A DNA stretch of 64,000 bases from Planctomycetota bacterium (GCA_023417655.1 JAEZFD010000023.1:1-64000), one strand, 5' to 3'. Positions 28,016 to 36,763 are shown, counted from the first letter of the stretch. The notes: a model not told the origin generated them from the sequence alone. A program made the numbers and translations.

Positions 28016-29577
28016 GCCGAGTTCCATTCCCACTGAGAGCCCTGCTGCTGGCAGCGGCGACCTTGTTCCTGCTGACTGGAAATCTGCAAGCACAGGTCCG
28101 ATCAATTCAGGAATTTCTCAATCATCAGGAGAACTTCGAGAAGTTCACGCTGACTGACTATGACTGGCGGCTGGAAGGGCGTTTCTCAATCATCAGTGGA
28201 ACGACGATGACCTTTCCGCATTGCCCTGTGCAGTTCATCCTCACCGAAGAAATGGTCCGGAACAGAGGGACGACAGGAGTCGTTGAAATCACCGGGCGGC
28301 TGGTGAAGGAAGACGGGAAGGTCGTCTTCAAAGTCGCAAGCATAGCGAGTCGTCCCAAGGACACTGAACGCCTTCGGAACATGCGGCTGGGGATCGATGC
28401 CACGAAAACAGAAGAATGGTTCCGGATCGCCGATTGGGGGCATCAGCGAGCAAAATTCTATGATGACGCTGCTCTCGAAAGGGAAGCGGCCGAACTTGAC
28501 CATCAGGGCGTTCTCACTGAGTTTCGACGCCTGACGCTCGACAATGAACCAGAGTTGAAAGCTCTGCTTCAGGTGGCGCAAGAGCGAAAGATCGAACTGG
28601 ATCTTCGACAGCAGATTCAACACAAGCTGTTTCAAGCCCGCGCTGTCGCATTGCGGAAGACCGACGCCGATGGGCAGTCCTGGTTGGGGCTGCAGAAGGA
28701 CGCTCTCCAGTCGCTATCAGGGGCGGAGACCCAGTTGAAGAACTGGCCGGAGGATCTGGCGGGACGATATCGCCAGCACCCTGTTGAAACCTATGCCGCC
28801 TCGTCACAGAGCGATCGACGCATCCTGCACCGGATCTTTGTCGCGACGATCATCAGCGACCGAATCACGCGAGACCTTAAGCCGGATGGGAGTAACGGAT
28901 TTCAGATTGCTGATCGTCTTACTGAAGAAGTGCCTGATCGCCGCGATCTGGCCGAATCGATCATCAAAGATGCAATCGCCTATCAGGAAACCCGTCTCGC
29001 AAAGTTGAATCTGTCTGAGTTGGACGAACTCTGTCGGCGACTAGAACAGGTGGATCGCAAAGCGGAAGTGACGCAGGTGAAGCAGAAGTTTTTGCAGGCC
29101 CGCACACCCGGCTATCGTCAGGACGGAGCCCGCGGACTGTCTGATCTCGCGGAACTCTGGATGATGTTGCTTAACGACACCAAGACGGCTGCCGAGCTCT
29201 ATCAGGAGGCTTGGGCGATGAACAATGACTATCTCCCCGCCCGTGAATGGCTAACGGCTCATGGCATGCAGCTCGTTAATGGCCGATGGATGACCCAGGC
29301 TGAAGTCGCAGCGATGCCAGTGCCGGAACTGGAAAAGGCGATTCGCGAAGGACGCGTCGAACCCGGAATGACTCGCCAGCAGGTTCTTTCGGCATTGGGA
29401 GGAGCTCCGAGCACCCAGACGCGAATTGCGACAGCTCAAGGGGTACTCGAATGGTGGGAGTACCACAATGTCGGCATCGTCGTCCGGTTCGGTCGATCTT
29501 CCCGCGGATTAGGATCGGTTGTCGACAAAATTGACTCCCTGCCTGCTCCGCGAGAGAAAACGGTTCGGCCTGAATAG
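28012..29577 (+). CDS. Secreted protein with BamE/SmpA-like C-terminal segment
   Basis: A 521-residue exported protein; the signal peptide is LLLAAATLFLLTGNLQA with likely cleavage near residue 27. The N-terminal 100 residues are beta-rich (LTDYDWRLEGRFSII, VVEITGRLVKEDGKVVF), comparable to the end of the preceding protein. The middle is helical with a tetratricopeptide-like stretch (DTKTAAELYQEAWAMNNDYLPAREWLTAHG). The last 75 residues resemble a SmpA/BamE-type repeat: EPGMTRQQVLSALGGAP followed by a WWEY strand and FGRSSRGLGSV. That motif is used by small outer-membrane-assembly lipoproteins, but here no lipobox exists. Coupled to the zinc-ribbon membrane protein by a 4-base overlap. Function unknown; envelope role inferred. 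Confidence 0.75.
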   Translation: MSRVPFPLRALLLAAATLFLLTGNLQAQVRSIQEFLNHQENFEKFTLTDYDWRLEGRFSIISGTTMTFPHCPVQFILTEEMVRNRGTTGVVEITGRLVKEDGKVVFKVASIASRPKDTERLRNMRLGIDATKTEEWFRIADWGHQRAKFYDDAALEREAAELDHQGVLTEFRRLTLDNEPELKALLQVAQERKIELDLRQQIQHKLFQARAVALRKTDADGQSWLGLQKDALQSLSGAETQLKNWPEDLAGRYRQHPVETYAASSQSDRRILHRIFVATIISDRITRDLKPDGSNGFQIADRLTEEVPDRRDLAESIIKDAIAYQETRLAKLNLSELDELCRRLEQVDRKAEVTQVKQKFLQARTPGYRQDGARGLSDLAELWMMLLNDTKTAAELYQEAWAMNNDYLPAREWLTAHGMQLVNGRWMTQAEVAAMPVPELEKAIREGRVEPGMTRQQVLSALGGAPSTQTRIATAQGVLEWWEYHNVGIVVRFGRSSRGLGSVVDKIDSLPAPREKTVRPE

Positions 29578-29643
29578 AGCCCGTTCGCATCTCTGCTGCA
29601 GAACCCTATTGGCTCCAGGACCCGATTGCTTTGCCGCTGTCAG

Positions 29644-30162
29644 TCAGTTGGAGTCGACTTCGCGAATACGGATCAGTTTCGCCGGAACTCCCCCAATGAC
29701 GGCATAGTCCGGGAAGCTGTCTTTCACGACGGCTCCTGCAGCGACCTGAACTCCTTTGCCGAGTTCGACACCGGGGAGGATCACCGAACTGACCCCAATG
29801 TCACTCCCTGCGCCAATTCGCACGGGAGCGAACTTCAACGGCTGATGCATGATCGGATCGCGTGAATTCGTCAGCTCATGCTGGCTGGTCAGAATTCGCA
29901 CCCCGGGACCGATCCCAACGTGGTCCTCAATCTCGATTCCACCTGCCGAATGCAGGAAGCATTGCTGCCCAATCCAGACGCCATTGCCGATGGACATCTG
30001 GTTCCGGTAATAGCCTTTCAGAATCGTCTGGTGACCGACGTAGACATCATCGCCGAGGAGGATGTTCTCTGGATGGAAGATCAGAATCCCTTCCTCCAGA
30101 ACGACGCCATTACCCTGCTTTGCGAGAGTCCACGGCGGCAGACCCGTTCCGTGACTTTTCAT
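29644..30162 (-). CDS. Left-handed beta-helix acyltransferase
   Basis: A 172-residue hexapeptide-repeat protein of the LbH acyltransferase family (serine O-acetyltransferase / sugar O-acetyltransferase type). Repeats such as ILLGDDVYVGHQTILKG, VWIGQQCFLHSAGGIEI and VRIGAGSDIGVSSVILPG form the coils, and the loop with catalytic-type His is ILTSQHELTNS. The end AVIGGVPAKLIRIRE is the usual acetyl-CoA-binding terminus. It is the last gene of the leftward polysaccharide cluster, starting inside the 3' end of the epimerase gene (53-base overlap). It probably acetylates a sugar in the cluster product; the exact acceptor is unknown. Confidence 0.85.
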   Translation of the reverse strand: MKSHGTGLPPWTLAKQGNGVVLEEGILIFHPENILLGDDVYVGHQTILKGYYRNQMSIGNGVWIGQQCFLHSAGGIEIEDHVGIGPGVRILTSQHELTNSRDPIMHQPLKFAPVRIGAGSDIGVSSVILPGVELGKGVQVAAGAVVKDSFPDYAVIGGVPAKLIRIREVDSN

Positions 30163-31099
30163 CGGCCTGCATCCATTCTGCCGTTTTGAGAATACCCTGT
30201 TCGAGGTCGACCTGAGCTTTGAATCCGAGCAATTGCTGGGATTTCACAATGCTCGGGATCCGGATCGCGACGTCTGCTGAGAGGGCGTCGACGTAACGAA
30301 TTTCCGAAGTTGAACCGAGAACCCGACAGATGGTTTGAGCGAGTCCCAGAATTGTGATCACCGCCCGGGCGTTACCGATGTTGAAGGTTTCGCCAACGGC
30401 CTCCGGACGTGTCAGGCAGCACATGATGGCATCGACGAAATCGTCGACATAGCACCAGGCGCGAATCTGGCTGCCGTCACCATGAATTCGGATCTCTTCG
30501 TTCTTCAGAGCCTTCTTGATGAAGATCTGCATGGCACCTTCGCCTGTCTGGCCGGGGCCGTATACGTTGAATGGGCGAACGACGACGACTGGCAGCTGAT
30601 ACTGTCGGAAGTAGCTCTTGGCGAGATGCTCACCAGCCAGCTTGCTGACGGCATAGGTCCAGCGTGCTTCGCCAGCTGACCCGGCGATGGTCTGATCATC
30701 TTCGGCCGAGTTATAGGCCATTGGTCCGAAGACTTCTGAGGTCGAGAAGTCAATCACCCGGTCTGGAATGTTGTTTCGCTGAGCGGCCTGCAGCATGTTC
30801 GCCGTGCCCATCATGTTGACGTGCATCGTGCGGACAGGGTCTTTCAGAACCGTATCGATTCCGGCGATTCCGGCAGTATGAATCACCGCGTCGGCTCCGG
30901 CCATTGACTGGCAGAGGTGCTCGGCGTCGAGCACATCACCACGAATCACAGTAATGTTGGGATGACCATGCAGGGGGCTGCGTGAGAGTGTGTCACGCGA
31001 GAAGTTGTCGTAGACGACAATCTGATTGTCATCGACGAGTCGACGGAGGATGGTGTTCGCGATGAATCCTGCGCCGCCGGTGACGAAGTACTTTTTCAA
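30110..31099 (-). CDS. NAD-dependent sugar epimerase/dehydratase
   Basis: A 329-residue extended short-chain dehydrogenase of the UDP-glucose 4-epimerase/dTDP-glucose dehydratase superfamily. The NAD motif reads VTGGAGFIANT, with Ala where the third Gly of TGxxGxxG is usual. The active-site YAVSK (Tyr and Lys) and preceding Ser/Thr segment IDFSTSEVFGP are intact, and VVVRPFNVYGPGQ is the typical substrate-loop. It interconverts a nucleotide sugar, most likely UDP-linked given its neighbours. Its start overlaps the stop of the upstream aminotransferase by four bases, and the downstream acyltransferase starts within it, so it is an integral member of the operon. Confidence 0.9.
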   Translation of the reverse strand: MKKYFVTGGAGFIANTILRRLVDDNQIVVYDNFSRDTLSRSPLHGHPNITVIRGDVLDAEHLCQSMAGADAVIHTAGIAGIDTVLKDPVRTMHVNMMGTANMLQAAQRNNIPDRVIDFSTSEVFGPMAYNSAEDDQTIAGSAGEARWTYAVSKLAGEHLAKSYFRQYQLPVVVVRPFNVYGPGQTGEGAMQIFIKKALKNEEIRIHGDGSQIRAWCYVDDFVDAIMCCLTRPEAVGETFNIGNARAVITILGLAQTICRVLGSTSEIRYVDALSADVAIRIPSIVKSQQLLGFKAQVDLEQGILKTAEWMQADEKSRNGSAAVDSRKAG

Positions 31100-32298
31100 C
31101 TTGCTCTCCTGTGATGTTGGGCCGAGTGCGGACCAGCCGTGCCCAAAGCGTCGGCCACACGTTGCAAATCGGCTTCCGCGAGACCGGAATACAACGGCAG
31201 AGCGATGCTCAGGCCGTGTGCCATCCAGGCGTTCGGGAATTCTTCGGGGCGGATGTTTCGTGTTTCCTGATAAACCGGCAATCGGACCGGGGCATGGGTT
31301 CCCTGTCGTGTCGCGATGCCCATGGTTTCGAGTGTCGCCAGTAGAGTGTTTCGCTCTTCCTCGAGTCGAGGAAGGTTCTCTAGTGTCGGAGTCTCCGGCG
31401 CGTAAAGAGCGACGTAACTCTGATACGGGTGAACACAGCCGCCCGGAATGTGTGGAAGCCGCAACCAGTCATACTTCGCGAGGAGCGAACCATAGGCGTT
31501 CGCACAGCGCCGGCGTTCTGACAGAATCTGATCGAAGTGACTGAGCTGGGCAATTCCCAATGCCGCCTGCAGATCAGTCAGTCGGAAGTTCAGGGCGACC
31601 TGATCGAACTCGGTGACGAGAAACGCGTTCTTAGAACCGTGCCTCTGAGCCGAGGTGACGCTGGCACCATGATTTCTTAGTGCCTGACATTGTGCGGCGA
31701 GTTCGGAATTCGTCGTGACGATCATCCCTCCTTCGCCGGTCGTGATCGACTTGCGAGGATGGAAACTGAAGCAAGCGGCCTGACTCAGCTGACCCGGGCG
31801 GATCCCATCCCGTTCGCCACCCAACGCACAGGCGGCGTCTTCCATGACCCAAAGACCATGCCGTTCCGCGACAGCCATGATGCCGGTCATGTCTGCCAGC
31901 AGCCCGAACTTGTGGACCGGAACAATTCCGACCGTCCGCGAGGTGATGCAGTTGGCAACCACCTCTGGCGTGACGTTGAACGTCGCGAGATCGATGTCAC
32001 AGAAGACCGCTTTCGCACCGCAGATTTCAACAGCGTTGGCCGTTGCAACCCAGGTAAATGCCGGCACGATGACTTCATCACCGGGGCCGACTCCCAGTGC
32101 CTTCAATGCACAATAGAGGGCCGTGGTTCCCGACGTGACTGCGACTGCATGCGGCACGCCGCAAAGCTCGGCGATCTTCTTTTCGAACTCAGCGACTTTC
32201 GGTCCCTGCACCAGCCAGCCAGATTCCAGCACGGCAAGCACGGCTTCGCGTTCTGCGGAGCCGATGTCGACTTTAGCGATGGGAATCGGTGTTGGCAT
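31096..32298 (-). CDS. DegT/DnrJ/EryC1/StrS aminotransferase (second of two)
   Basis: A 400-residue PLP-dependent sugar aminotransferase. The Schiff-base lysine is in SFHPRKSITTGEGG (Lys 183), the cofactor Asp in VMEDAACALG (Asp 154), and the cofactor phosphate loop is VTSGTTAL. Members transfer an amino group from glutamate to a keto-sugar nucleotide. It is distinct from the aminotransferase encoded just upstream (33534-32362): the lysine loop is of the ...HPRKSITTGEGG type, as in perosamine/ArnB/PseC-like enzymes, versus ...PSKNLGGLGDGG in the other. Two such enzymes imply either two amino groups on one sugar or two amino sugars. 63 bases after the previous stop; 4-base overlap with the epimerase. 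Confidence 0.92.
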   Translation of the reverse strand: MPTPIPIAKVDIGSAEREAVLAVLESGWLVQGPKVAEFEKKIAELCGVPHAVAVTSGTTALYCALKALGVGPGDEVIVPAFTWVATANAVEICGAKAVFCDIDLATFNVTPEVVANCITSRTVGIVPVHKFGLLADMTGIMAVAERHGLWVMEDAACALGGERDGIRPGQLSQAACFSFHPRKSITTGEGGMIVTTNSELAAQCQALRNHGASVTSAQRHGSKNAFLVTEFDQVALNFRLTDLQAALGIAQLSHFDQILSERRRCANAYGSLLAKYDWLRLPHIPGGCVHPYQSYVALYAPETPTLENLPRLEEERNTLLATLETMGIATRQGTHAPVRLPVYQETRNIRPEEFPNAWMAHGLSIALPLYSGLAEADLQRVADALGTAGPHSAQHHRRAS

Positions 32299-32361
32299 GA
32301 ATTGGCCTGCGTGAGCAGAAGGGGCAGTCCGGCAGTGAAAATCTTGTGAAAAGGTACGGCT

Positions 32362-33534
32362 CTACGCCGCCCGAGCTCGGGCCTGATCGCAGGCTCGCTG
32401 AAGAACTTCAACAGCCTGTTTCTGCTGTGAAACCTCAAGCTGCGGGAACATCGGCAGGCTCAGGCAATTTGCGGCGGCTGCTTCGGTATGTGGCAGTGAT
32501 CCCGGCTTGAAGCCCAAGTCGGCGTGGACTTCCTGCAGATGGAGTGGCACAGGGTAATAGACGGCGTGGCCGATTTTTGCTGCGGCAAGTTCATCACAGA
32601 TCGCGTCGCGGTTATCGACGAGAATGGTGTACTGGCCGTAGACCGACTTCGTCTCGCAGTTCTCATCGGCGATGGACAGGCCCATCCAGAAATCGCGTCC
32701 GCTTTCGGTCAGTTCAATCGGGCGCTGTACAGACGGAGTGTTTGCGAGCATCCGGTTATAGGTCGAGGCGTGGCGACGGCGGGCGTCGTTCCACTCGTCG
32801 AGTTTAGTCAACTTGATTCGCAGGATGGCTGCTTGCAGTTCGTCGAGGCGGCTGTTCAGTCCAAGGACTTCATGGTGATACTTCACGCGTCCGCCGTGGC
32901 GACGCAGCATCTCAACTTGGGTGTAGAGTTCCTTTGATGAAGTGGTCACAAGACCGCCGTCACCCAGTCCACCGAGGTTCTTGCTTGGGAAGAAACTATA
33001 GCAACCGGCGTCTCCAATGGAGCCAACCGGCTTTCCTTTCCAAGTGGCTCCGAGTGCCTGGCAGCAGTCTTCGAAGACAAGCAGATTGTGGCGTGTTGCG
33101 ATCGCCATAATCTTGTCCATGTCGCATGGCTGCCCAAACAGGTGAACCGGAATGATCGCCTTGGTGCGGGAAGTGATTCGGGCTTCGATGTCTTCCGGGC
33201 AGATGTTGAACGTCTGCGGATCGATGTCGGCGAAGACGGGTGTGGCTCCGACCATTCCGATCGCTTCCGTTGTCGCAATGAACGTGAAGGCGGTCGTGAT
33301 CACTTCATCGCCGGGGCCGATCCCAGCTGCTCGCAAGACAAGGTGCAGGGCATCTGTTCCACTGGCGACGCCGATGGCATGTGTTGTTTCGCAGTAGCTC
33401 GCCAGTTCGGTTTCCAAGGCCTTCACCTGAGGCCCGAGAATGTACTGGCCAGCGGCAGCAACGCTCTGCATGGCCGCGTCAATTTCGGCCTTCAGTTCCA
33501 GATACTGCAGCGTCACATCGCACATGGGAACCAT
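32362..33534 (-). CDS. DegT-family aminotransferase, WbpE/WlbC-like
   Basis: A 390-residue PLP-dependent aminotransferase. Catalytic Lys 185 lies in SFFPSKNLGGLGDGG, Asp 156 in VFEDCCQALGA, and the phosphate-binding loop is VASGTDALHL. This lysine-loop form is typical of WbpE/WlbC enzymes that aminate UDP-2-acetamido-3-keto-glucuronic acid. That fits its position directly after an LbH N-acetyltransferase (WbpD-like) and a Gfo/Idh/MocA dehydrogenase (WbpB-like), which together make UDP-2,3-diacetamido-2,3-dideoxy-glucuronic acid in Pseudomonas and Bordetella. The specific assignment is inference from family plus synteny. AAAGATT precedes the ATG. Confidence 0.92.
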   Translation of the reverse strand: MVPMCDVTLQYLELKAEIDAAMQSVAAAGQYILGPQVKALETELASYCETTHAIGVASGTDALHLVLRAAGIGPGDEVITTAFTFIATTEAIGMVGATPVFADIDPQTFNICPEDIEARITSRTKAIIPVHLFGQPCDMDKIMAIATRHNLLVFEDCCQALGATWKGKPVGSIGDAGCYSFFPSKNLGGLGDGGLVTTSSKELYTQVEMLRRHGGRVKYHHEVLGLNSRLDELQAAILRIKLTKLDEWNDARRRHASTYNRMLANTPSVQRPIELTESGRDFWMGLSIADENCETKSVYGQYTILVDNRDAICDELAAAKIGHAVYYPVPLHLQEVHADLGFKPGSLPHTEAAAANCLSLPMFPQLEVSQQKQAVEVLQRACDQARARAA

Positions 33535-33561
33535 GATGAATCTTTCTGTGTGAGTTGTTCG

Positions 33562-34170
33562 TCACGCGCTGGCTGCGCTGTCCGCCTGGAGCTGGAGATG
33601 CTGGCCGTTGACGAGAAGATATTCGCGGTGACATTCCGGGCAGCTGAAGCCATCGGGACCGCGGGAGGGTTTCAGGACGAGACCGCAGTGGCAGGCCCAG
33701 CCACGGTGACGACCAGGATTTCCATAGACAAGAGCGTGGTCAGGAACGTCTTTGGTCACCACCGCTCCGGCACCGATCAGGGCGTAACTGCCGATGGTGA
33801 CTCCGCAGACAATAGTGCAGTTCGCACCCAGACTGGCTCCTTTTTTTACGAGCGTCCGCAGGTCATCTTCAGGACGGTTTCGTGGGAAGCCAGCACGCGG
33901 CGTCAGAATGTTGGTGAAGACCATCGACGGTCCGCAGAAGACTTCGTCTTCGAGCGTCACGCCACGATAGACCGAGACATTGTTTTGAATCTTGACGCCC
34001 GACCCGACTTCGACGTCAGGACCGATGACGACGTTCTGGCCGATGTTGCAACGTTCCCCGATCCGGACCCCTTTGAGAATGTGGCTGAAATGCCAGATTC
34101 GGGTGCCGGGGCCGATTTCAACGCCGTCGTCAACGTACGACGACTCGTGGATAAACGGAGGAGTTGACAT
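33562..34170 (-). CDS. WbpD/WlbB-like N-acetyltransferase with C-terminal zinc ribbon
   Basis: A 202-residue LbH acetyltransferase. The helix coils are evident in VEIGPGTRIWHFSHILKGV, CNIGQNVVIGPDVEVG and IGSYALIGAGAVVTKDVP, and the block EVFCGPSMVFTNILTPR matches WbpD/WlbB enzymes, which acetylate the 3-amino group of UDP-GlcNAc3NA. The C-terminus adds a short zinc-ribbon-like module with two Cys pairs (CHCG and CPEC, about 165-190), which also occurs in some family members. I choose ATG 34170 (AAGGA eleven bases upstream) over 34182, which has no room for a ribosome site. Between the dehydrogenase and aminotransferase genes of the same pathway. Confidence 0.88.
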   Translation of the reverse strand: MSTPPFIHESSYVDDGVEIGPGTRIWHFSHILKGVRIGERCNIGQNVVIGPDVEVGSGVKIQNNVSVYRGVTLEDEVFCGPSMVFTNILTPRAGFPRNRPEDDLRTLVKKGASLGANCTIVCGVTIGSYALIGAGAVVTKDVPDHALVYGNPGRHRGWACHCGLVLKPSRGPDGFSCPECHREYLLVNGQHLQLQADSAASA

Positions 34171-34207
34171 CAGCGAATTCATCCTTGAATGGACAACGAC
34201 TGTCGGC

Positions 34208-35230
34208 CTACGCGGCGCGTTGCAGGCGAAGACGCTGTGACTTCAGTGACTGCTCGACCGCTTCCAGAACCTTGACGACCTGTAGTCCGTTCTGGCCATC
34301 GCTCAGTGGCTGGGTGTCGTTCTGGATGCTGGAGATGAAATGGCTGGTCTCTTCCAGCAGTGGTTCTTTGGAAGCAATGTGCGGAATCACGATATCGCCG
34401 TGGCGAACCTTCACAGCTCCCATTGCATCGGCGACGGCCATCTCGCGAGCGGCTCCCTTGTCGTAGACACGGATCTTCTCTGAGACCTGCATGTCGTCGA
34501 AGACCACCATTTTCTTGGATCCGACGACAACGATCTGTCGAGTTTTCAGGGGGTCGAGCCATGAAACATGGATGTTGGCGATGCGACCATCGTTGAATCG
34601 CAGGTTTGCAAAAACCACGTCTTCAACACCCGGCTGCAGATAGCTCTGGCCCGAGGCGTCGATGTGATCCTGCTCGGCACCGAACAGGTAATGAATGATC
34701 GAGATGTCATGCGGAGCGAGTGACCAGAAGGCGTTTTCGTCTGAACGCACGACTCCCAGATTCAGCCGCTGGCAATAGATGTAATAGATCTCGCCGAGGT
34801 TGCCTGACTCGATTTCTTTCTTCAGGTACTGAACGGCTGGGTGGTACATCAGCAGGTGCCCGACCATCAGTTTCCGGTCGTATGCTTCTGCGAGCCGGAC
34901 GAGTTCTTCCGCATGGTCAGCGCGGAGCGTCATGGGCTTTTCGACATAGACATGCTTGCCGGCCAGCAGAGCGTCGCGGGCCATGGCGAAGTGCATCGGA
35001 GCAGGCGTCGCGAGAGCAATCGCGTCCAGCGATTCGTTATCGAGCAGCTCCTGATAGTTGGACGTACTGCGGGCTCCCGGGTGCTGTTTCGCATGCTGAG
35101 CAAGCCGATTGGCATCAGCGTCACAGATCATCGTCAGATCGCAGCCGGGGGTGCGCGAGAAGCTACGGAGGACATTTTGCCCCCAGCCTCCAAGGCCGAC
35201 AACGCCAAGTCGAACTGGTTCTTGTGCCAT
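34208..35230 (-). CDS. Gfo/Idh/MocA oxidoreductase, WbpB/WlbA-like
   Basis: A 340-residue NAD(P)-dependent oxidoreductase. The start at 35230 (MAQEPVRLGVVGLGGWGQNV) has AGGAAG before it. The Rossmann motif GVVGLGGWG is at the N-terminus, the family EKP motif is in VYVEKPMTL, and the substrate-domain His is in LAPHDISIIHY. WbpB/WlbA enzymes oxidise C3 of UDP-GlcNAcA with a tightly bound NAD; synteny with the WbpD- and WbpE-like genes supports that step here. It appears to be the first gene of the amino-sugar operon and follows a 270-base space containing repeated ATCTGAC half-sites. Cytosolic. Confidence 0.88.
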   Translation of the reverse strand: MAQEPVRLGVVGLGGWGQNVLRSFSRTPGCDLTMICDADANRLAQHAKQHPGARSTSNYQELLDNESLDAIALATPAPMHFAMARDALLAGKHVYVEKPMTLRADHAEELVRLAEAYDRKLMVGHLLMYHPAVQYLKKEIESGNLGEIYYIYCQRLNLGVVRSDENAFWSLAPHDISIIHYLFGAEQDHIDASGQSYLQPGVEDVVFANLRFNDGRIANIHVSWLDPLKTRQIVVVGSKKMVVFDDMQVSEKIRVYDKGAAREMAVADAMGAVKVRHGDIVIPHIASKEPLLEETSHFISSIQNDTQPLSDGQNGLQVVKVLEAVEQSLKSQRLRLQRAA

Positions 35231-35348
35231 GGTGCTTCCTGCTCTTGGCTCCGCGCCATCCTGGGCGGTGTGACAATTGCTCAAATGGCAATCATTGATC
35301 GATTTTTGAGCGTTCTAGAAGAAGTCCGAAATCCGAGCAAGGTCAATC

Positions 35349-35389
35349 ATCTGACAGCCAGACTTTGTCAGATTTCTGAGAGATCTGAC
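35349..35389. promoter_or_regulatory. Cluster of ATCTGAC/GTCAGAT half-sites upstream of the amino-sugar operon
   Basis: Three exact 7-base elements: ATCTGAC at 35349-35355, its inverse GTCAGAT at 35367-35373, and ATCTGAC at 35383-35389. Adjacent pairs form perfect inverted repeats with spacers of 11 and 9 bases. They lie 119-159 bases upstream of the dehydrogenase start. A repressor/activator operator or competing mRNA hairpins could explain them. Confidence 0.45.
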
Positions 35390-35500
35390 TTCAATCTTTG
35401 CCGATGTCTGGAATTGACTCGCCTCCGAACTTCGCCAGCTCTCCATCTCTCAGAGGATGTTTTCCGGACGCTCTTGGCAGCGACGGCAATCGGGTCCTGC

Positions 35501-36553
35501 TCAGGCGGCGCGTCGGGCTGAGTCGGCGAAGTCCCAGTAAATATGTCGGGACCAGGCCGCTTCCTGCCAGGCAGGGTCGCGGAATGTCAGGTTGATCATG
35601 AAGCGGGCGACTTCCCGAGCGGAATAGTCCCGGTGAGCCCGATTCCAGCCGTTTTGTGCGATGCGTCGCCAATCGTCATCGTTCTGACTGAACTGCCGAC
35701 ACTTCGAGATGAGATCCTGAATGTCCTCGAAGTAGATGATCTCTTCAGGGCCGTAGAGTTCTTCCAACCCGCCGTCGTGGTAGTTGAGCGTCAGCAGACC
35801 GTTTCCGGTCGTGTGGGCGATGCGGTCTGATGAGCACATGGCCACATCGCGGCGGCGAGTGAGGTTCAAGGCCATCCGGCTGCGGGACATGATGTCGTCC
35901 CGTTCGAAGCCGAAGACAAATGGCTGATCCATGCAGCCAAAGAATCCAAAACGGAACTCCGGCAGGCCAGCTTTGAGCTGTTCGAGGAACTGCCGTCGCT
36001 CTGGCAGTCCTTTGTCCGTGCCGAAGAAGACCAAATCGTAATCAGGTTTCGGGCACTCGAAGGCCTTTTTGCATTCGATCGATGGTTCAACGGAGTTCGG
36101 GATGAATGCGGCTGGGCGGCCGGGGCCTGCGTAGGGACGGAGTAGTTCCCCGCCAGTTGAGATGAAGACTGCATCGACGTAGGGGAGCTTCGCCTGAACG
36201 TGATCCACTTTGGCCCCTGGCCAGATCGCATCGCCGTAGTACAGGCAGATCTTCATCTCAGGGAAGCGTGACCGAGCTGTCTGAATGGTGGCAGGCGTCA
36301 GAAGTGCGGAATGCCCCAGCACGAGCAGTTCGGGACGAAGGGTCTCGATGCACTTCAGGAACTTGCGGTTCGTGGCCCAGAGTCCCCCTGTCCGGCTGCA
36401 GAGTGGCGAGAGCATTCTCGCCCGGTCGCTGATACTGAACGGATAGACATAGTGACCGGCCTGAACCAGTCCCTGATGAATCTTGTGATCCCAGCCGAAA
36501 TACCGGGCGCCGTCTTTGTCGAAGCTGTAGTTGGCCGCGTGCAGAATACGCAT
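35501..36553 (-). CDS. CgeB-like family glycosyltransferase
   Basis: A 350-residue GT-B-type glycosyltransferase resembling the CgeB / glycosyl-transferase family-1-like group. The start at 36553 (MRILHAANYSF) is supported by AAAGGA seven bases upstream; the frame is open to 36604. The N-terminal half contains YFGWDHKIHQGL and LVLGHSALLTP; the C-terminal nucleotide-sugar half shows DLVFFGT, GFFGCMD, SDRIAHTTGNGLLTLNYHDGGLEELYG (the last a typical CgeB segment) and YSAREVARFMI. It should transfer a sugar from an activated donor during surface-glycan assembly. It is the most upstream gene of the leftward polysaccharide cluster, separated from the next by 270 bases. Confidence 0.85.
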   Translation of the reverse strand: MRILHAANYSFDKDGARYFGWDHKIHQGLVQAGHYVYPFSISDRARMLSPLCSRTGGLWATNRKFLKCIETLRPELLVLGHSALLTPATIQTARSRFPEMKICLYYGDAIWPGAKVDHVQAKLPYVDAVFISTGGELLRPYAGPGRPAAFIPNSVEPSIECKKAFECPKPDYDLVFFGTDKGLPERRQFLEQLKAGLPEFRFGFFGCMDQPFVFGFERDDIMSRSRMALNLTRRRDVAMCSSDRIAHTTGNGLLTLNYHDGGLEELYGPEEIIYFEDIQDLISKCRQFSQNDDDWRRIAQNGWNRAHRDYSAREVARFMINLTFRDPAWQEAAWSRHIYWDFADSARRAA

Positions 36554-36707
36554 CGGCGTCCTTTCCGATTCCATTCGAACGGTCGTCTGCGGACATGGTC
36601 GCATGTCCAGACAACACCCCGCGACTATCTGTCATCGGGGCGGAATGGGTCAAGATCGTTCACCGGAACCGAGTAGGTGACGTCGCCCGGGGGGTGTCCA
36701 AAAAAAG

Positions 36708-36739
36708 AAAGACGCTGCCTCCGACTGGGCAGCGTCTTT
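36708..36739 (-). terminator. Intrinsic terminator of the aldehyde dehydrogenase gene
   Basis: A perfect 12-bp stem (36708-36719 with 36728-36739, AAAGACGCTGCC and its inverse) with an 8-base loop. On the minus strand it is followed by a T-rich run (the complement of the A-run at about 36700-36710). It lies 25 bases after the dehydrogenase stop. Confidence 0.9.
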
Positions 36740-36763
36740 AAAAGCATTCCCTCATGACGGACG

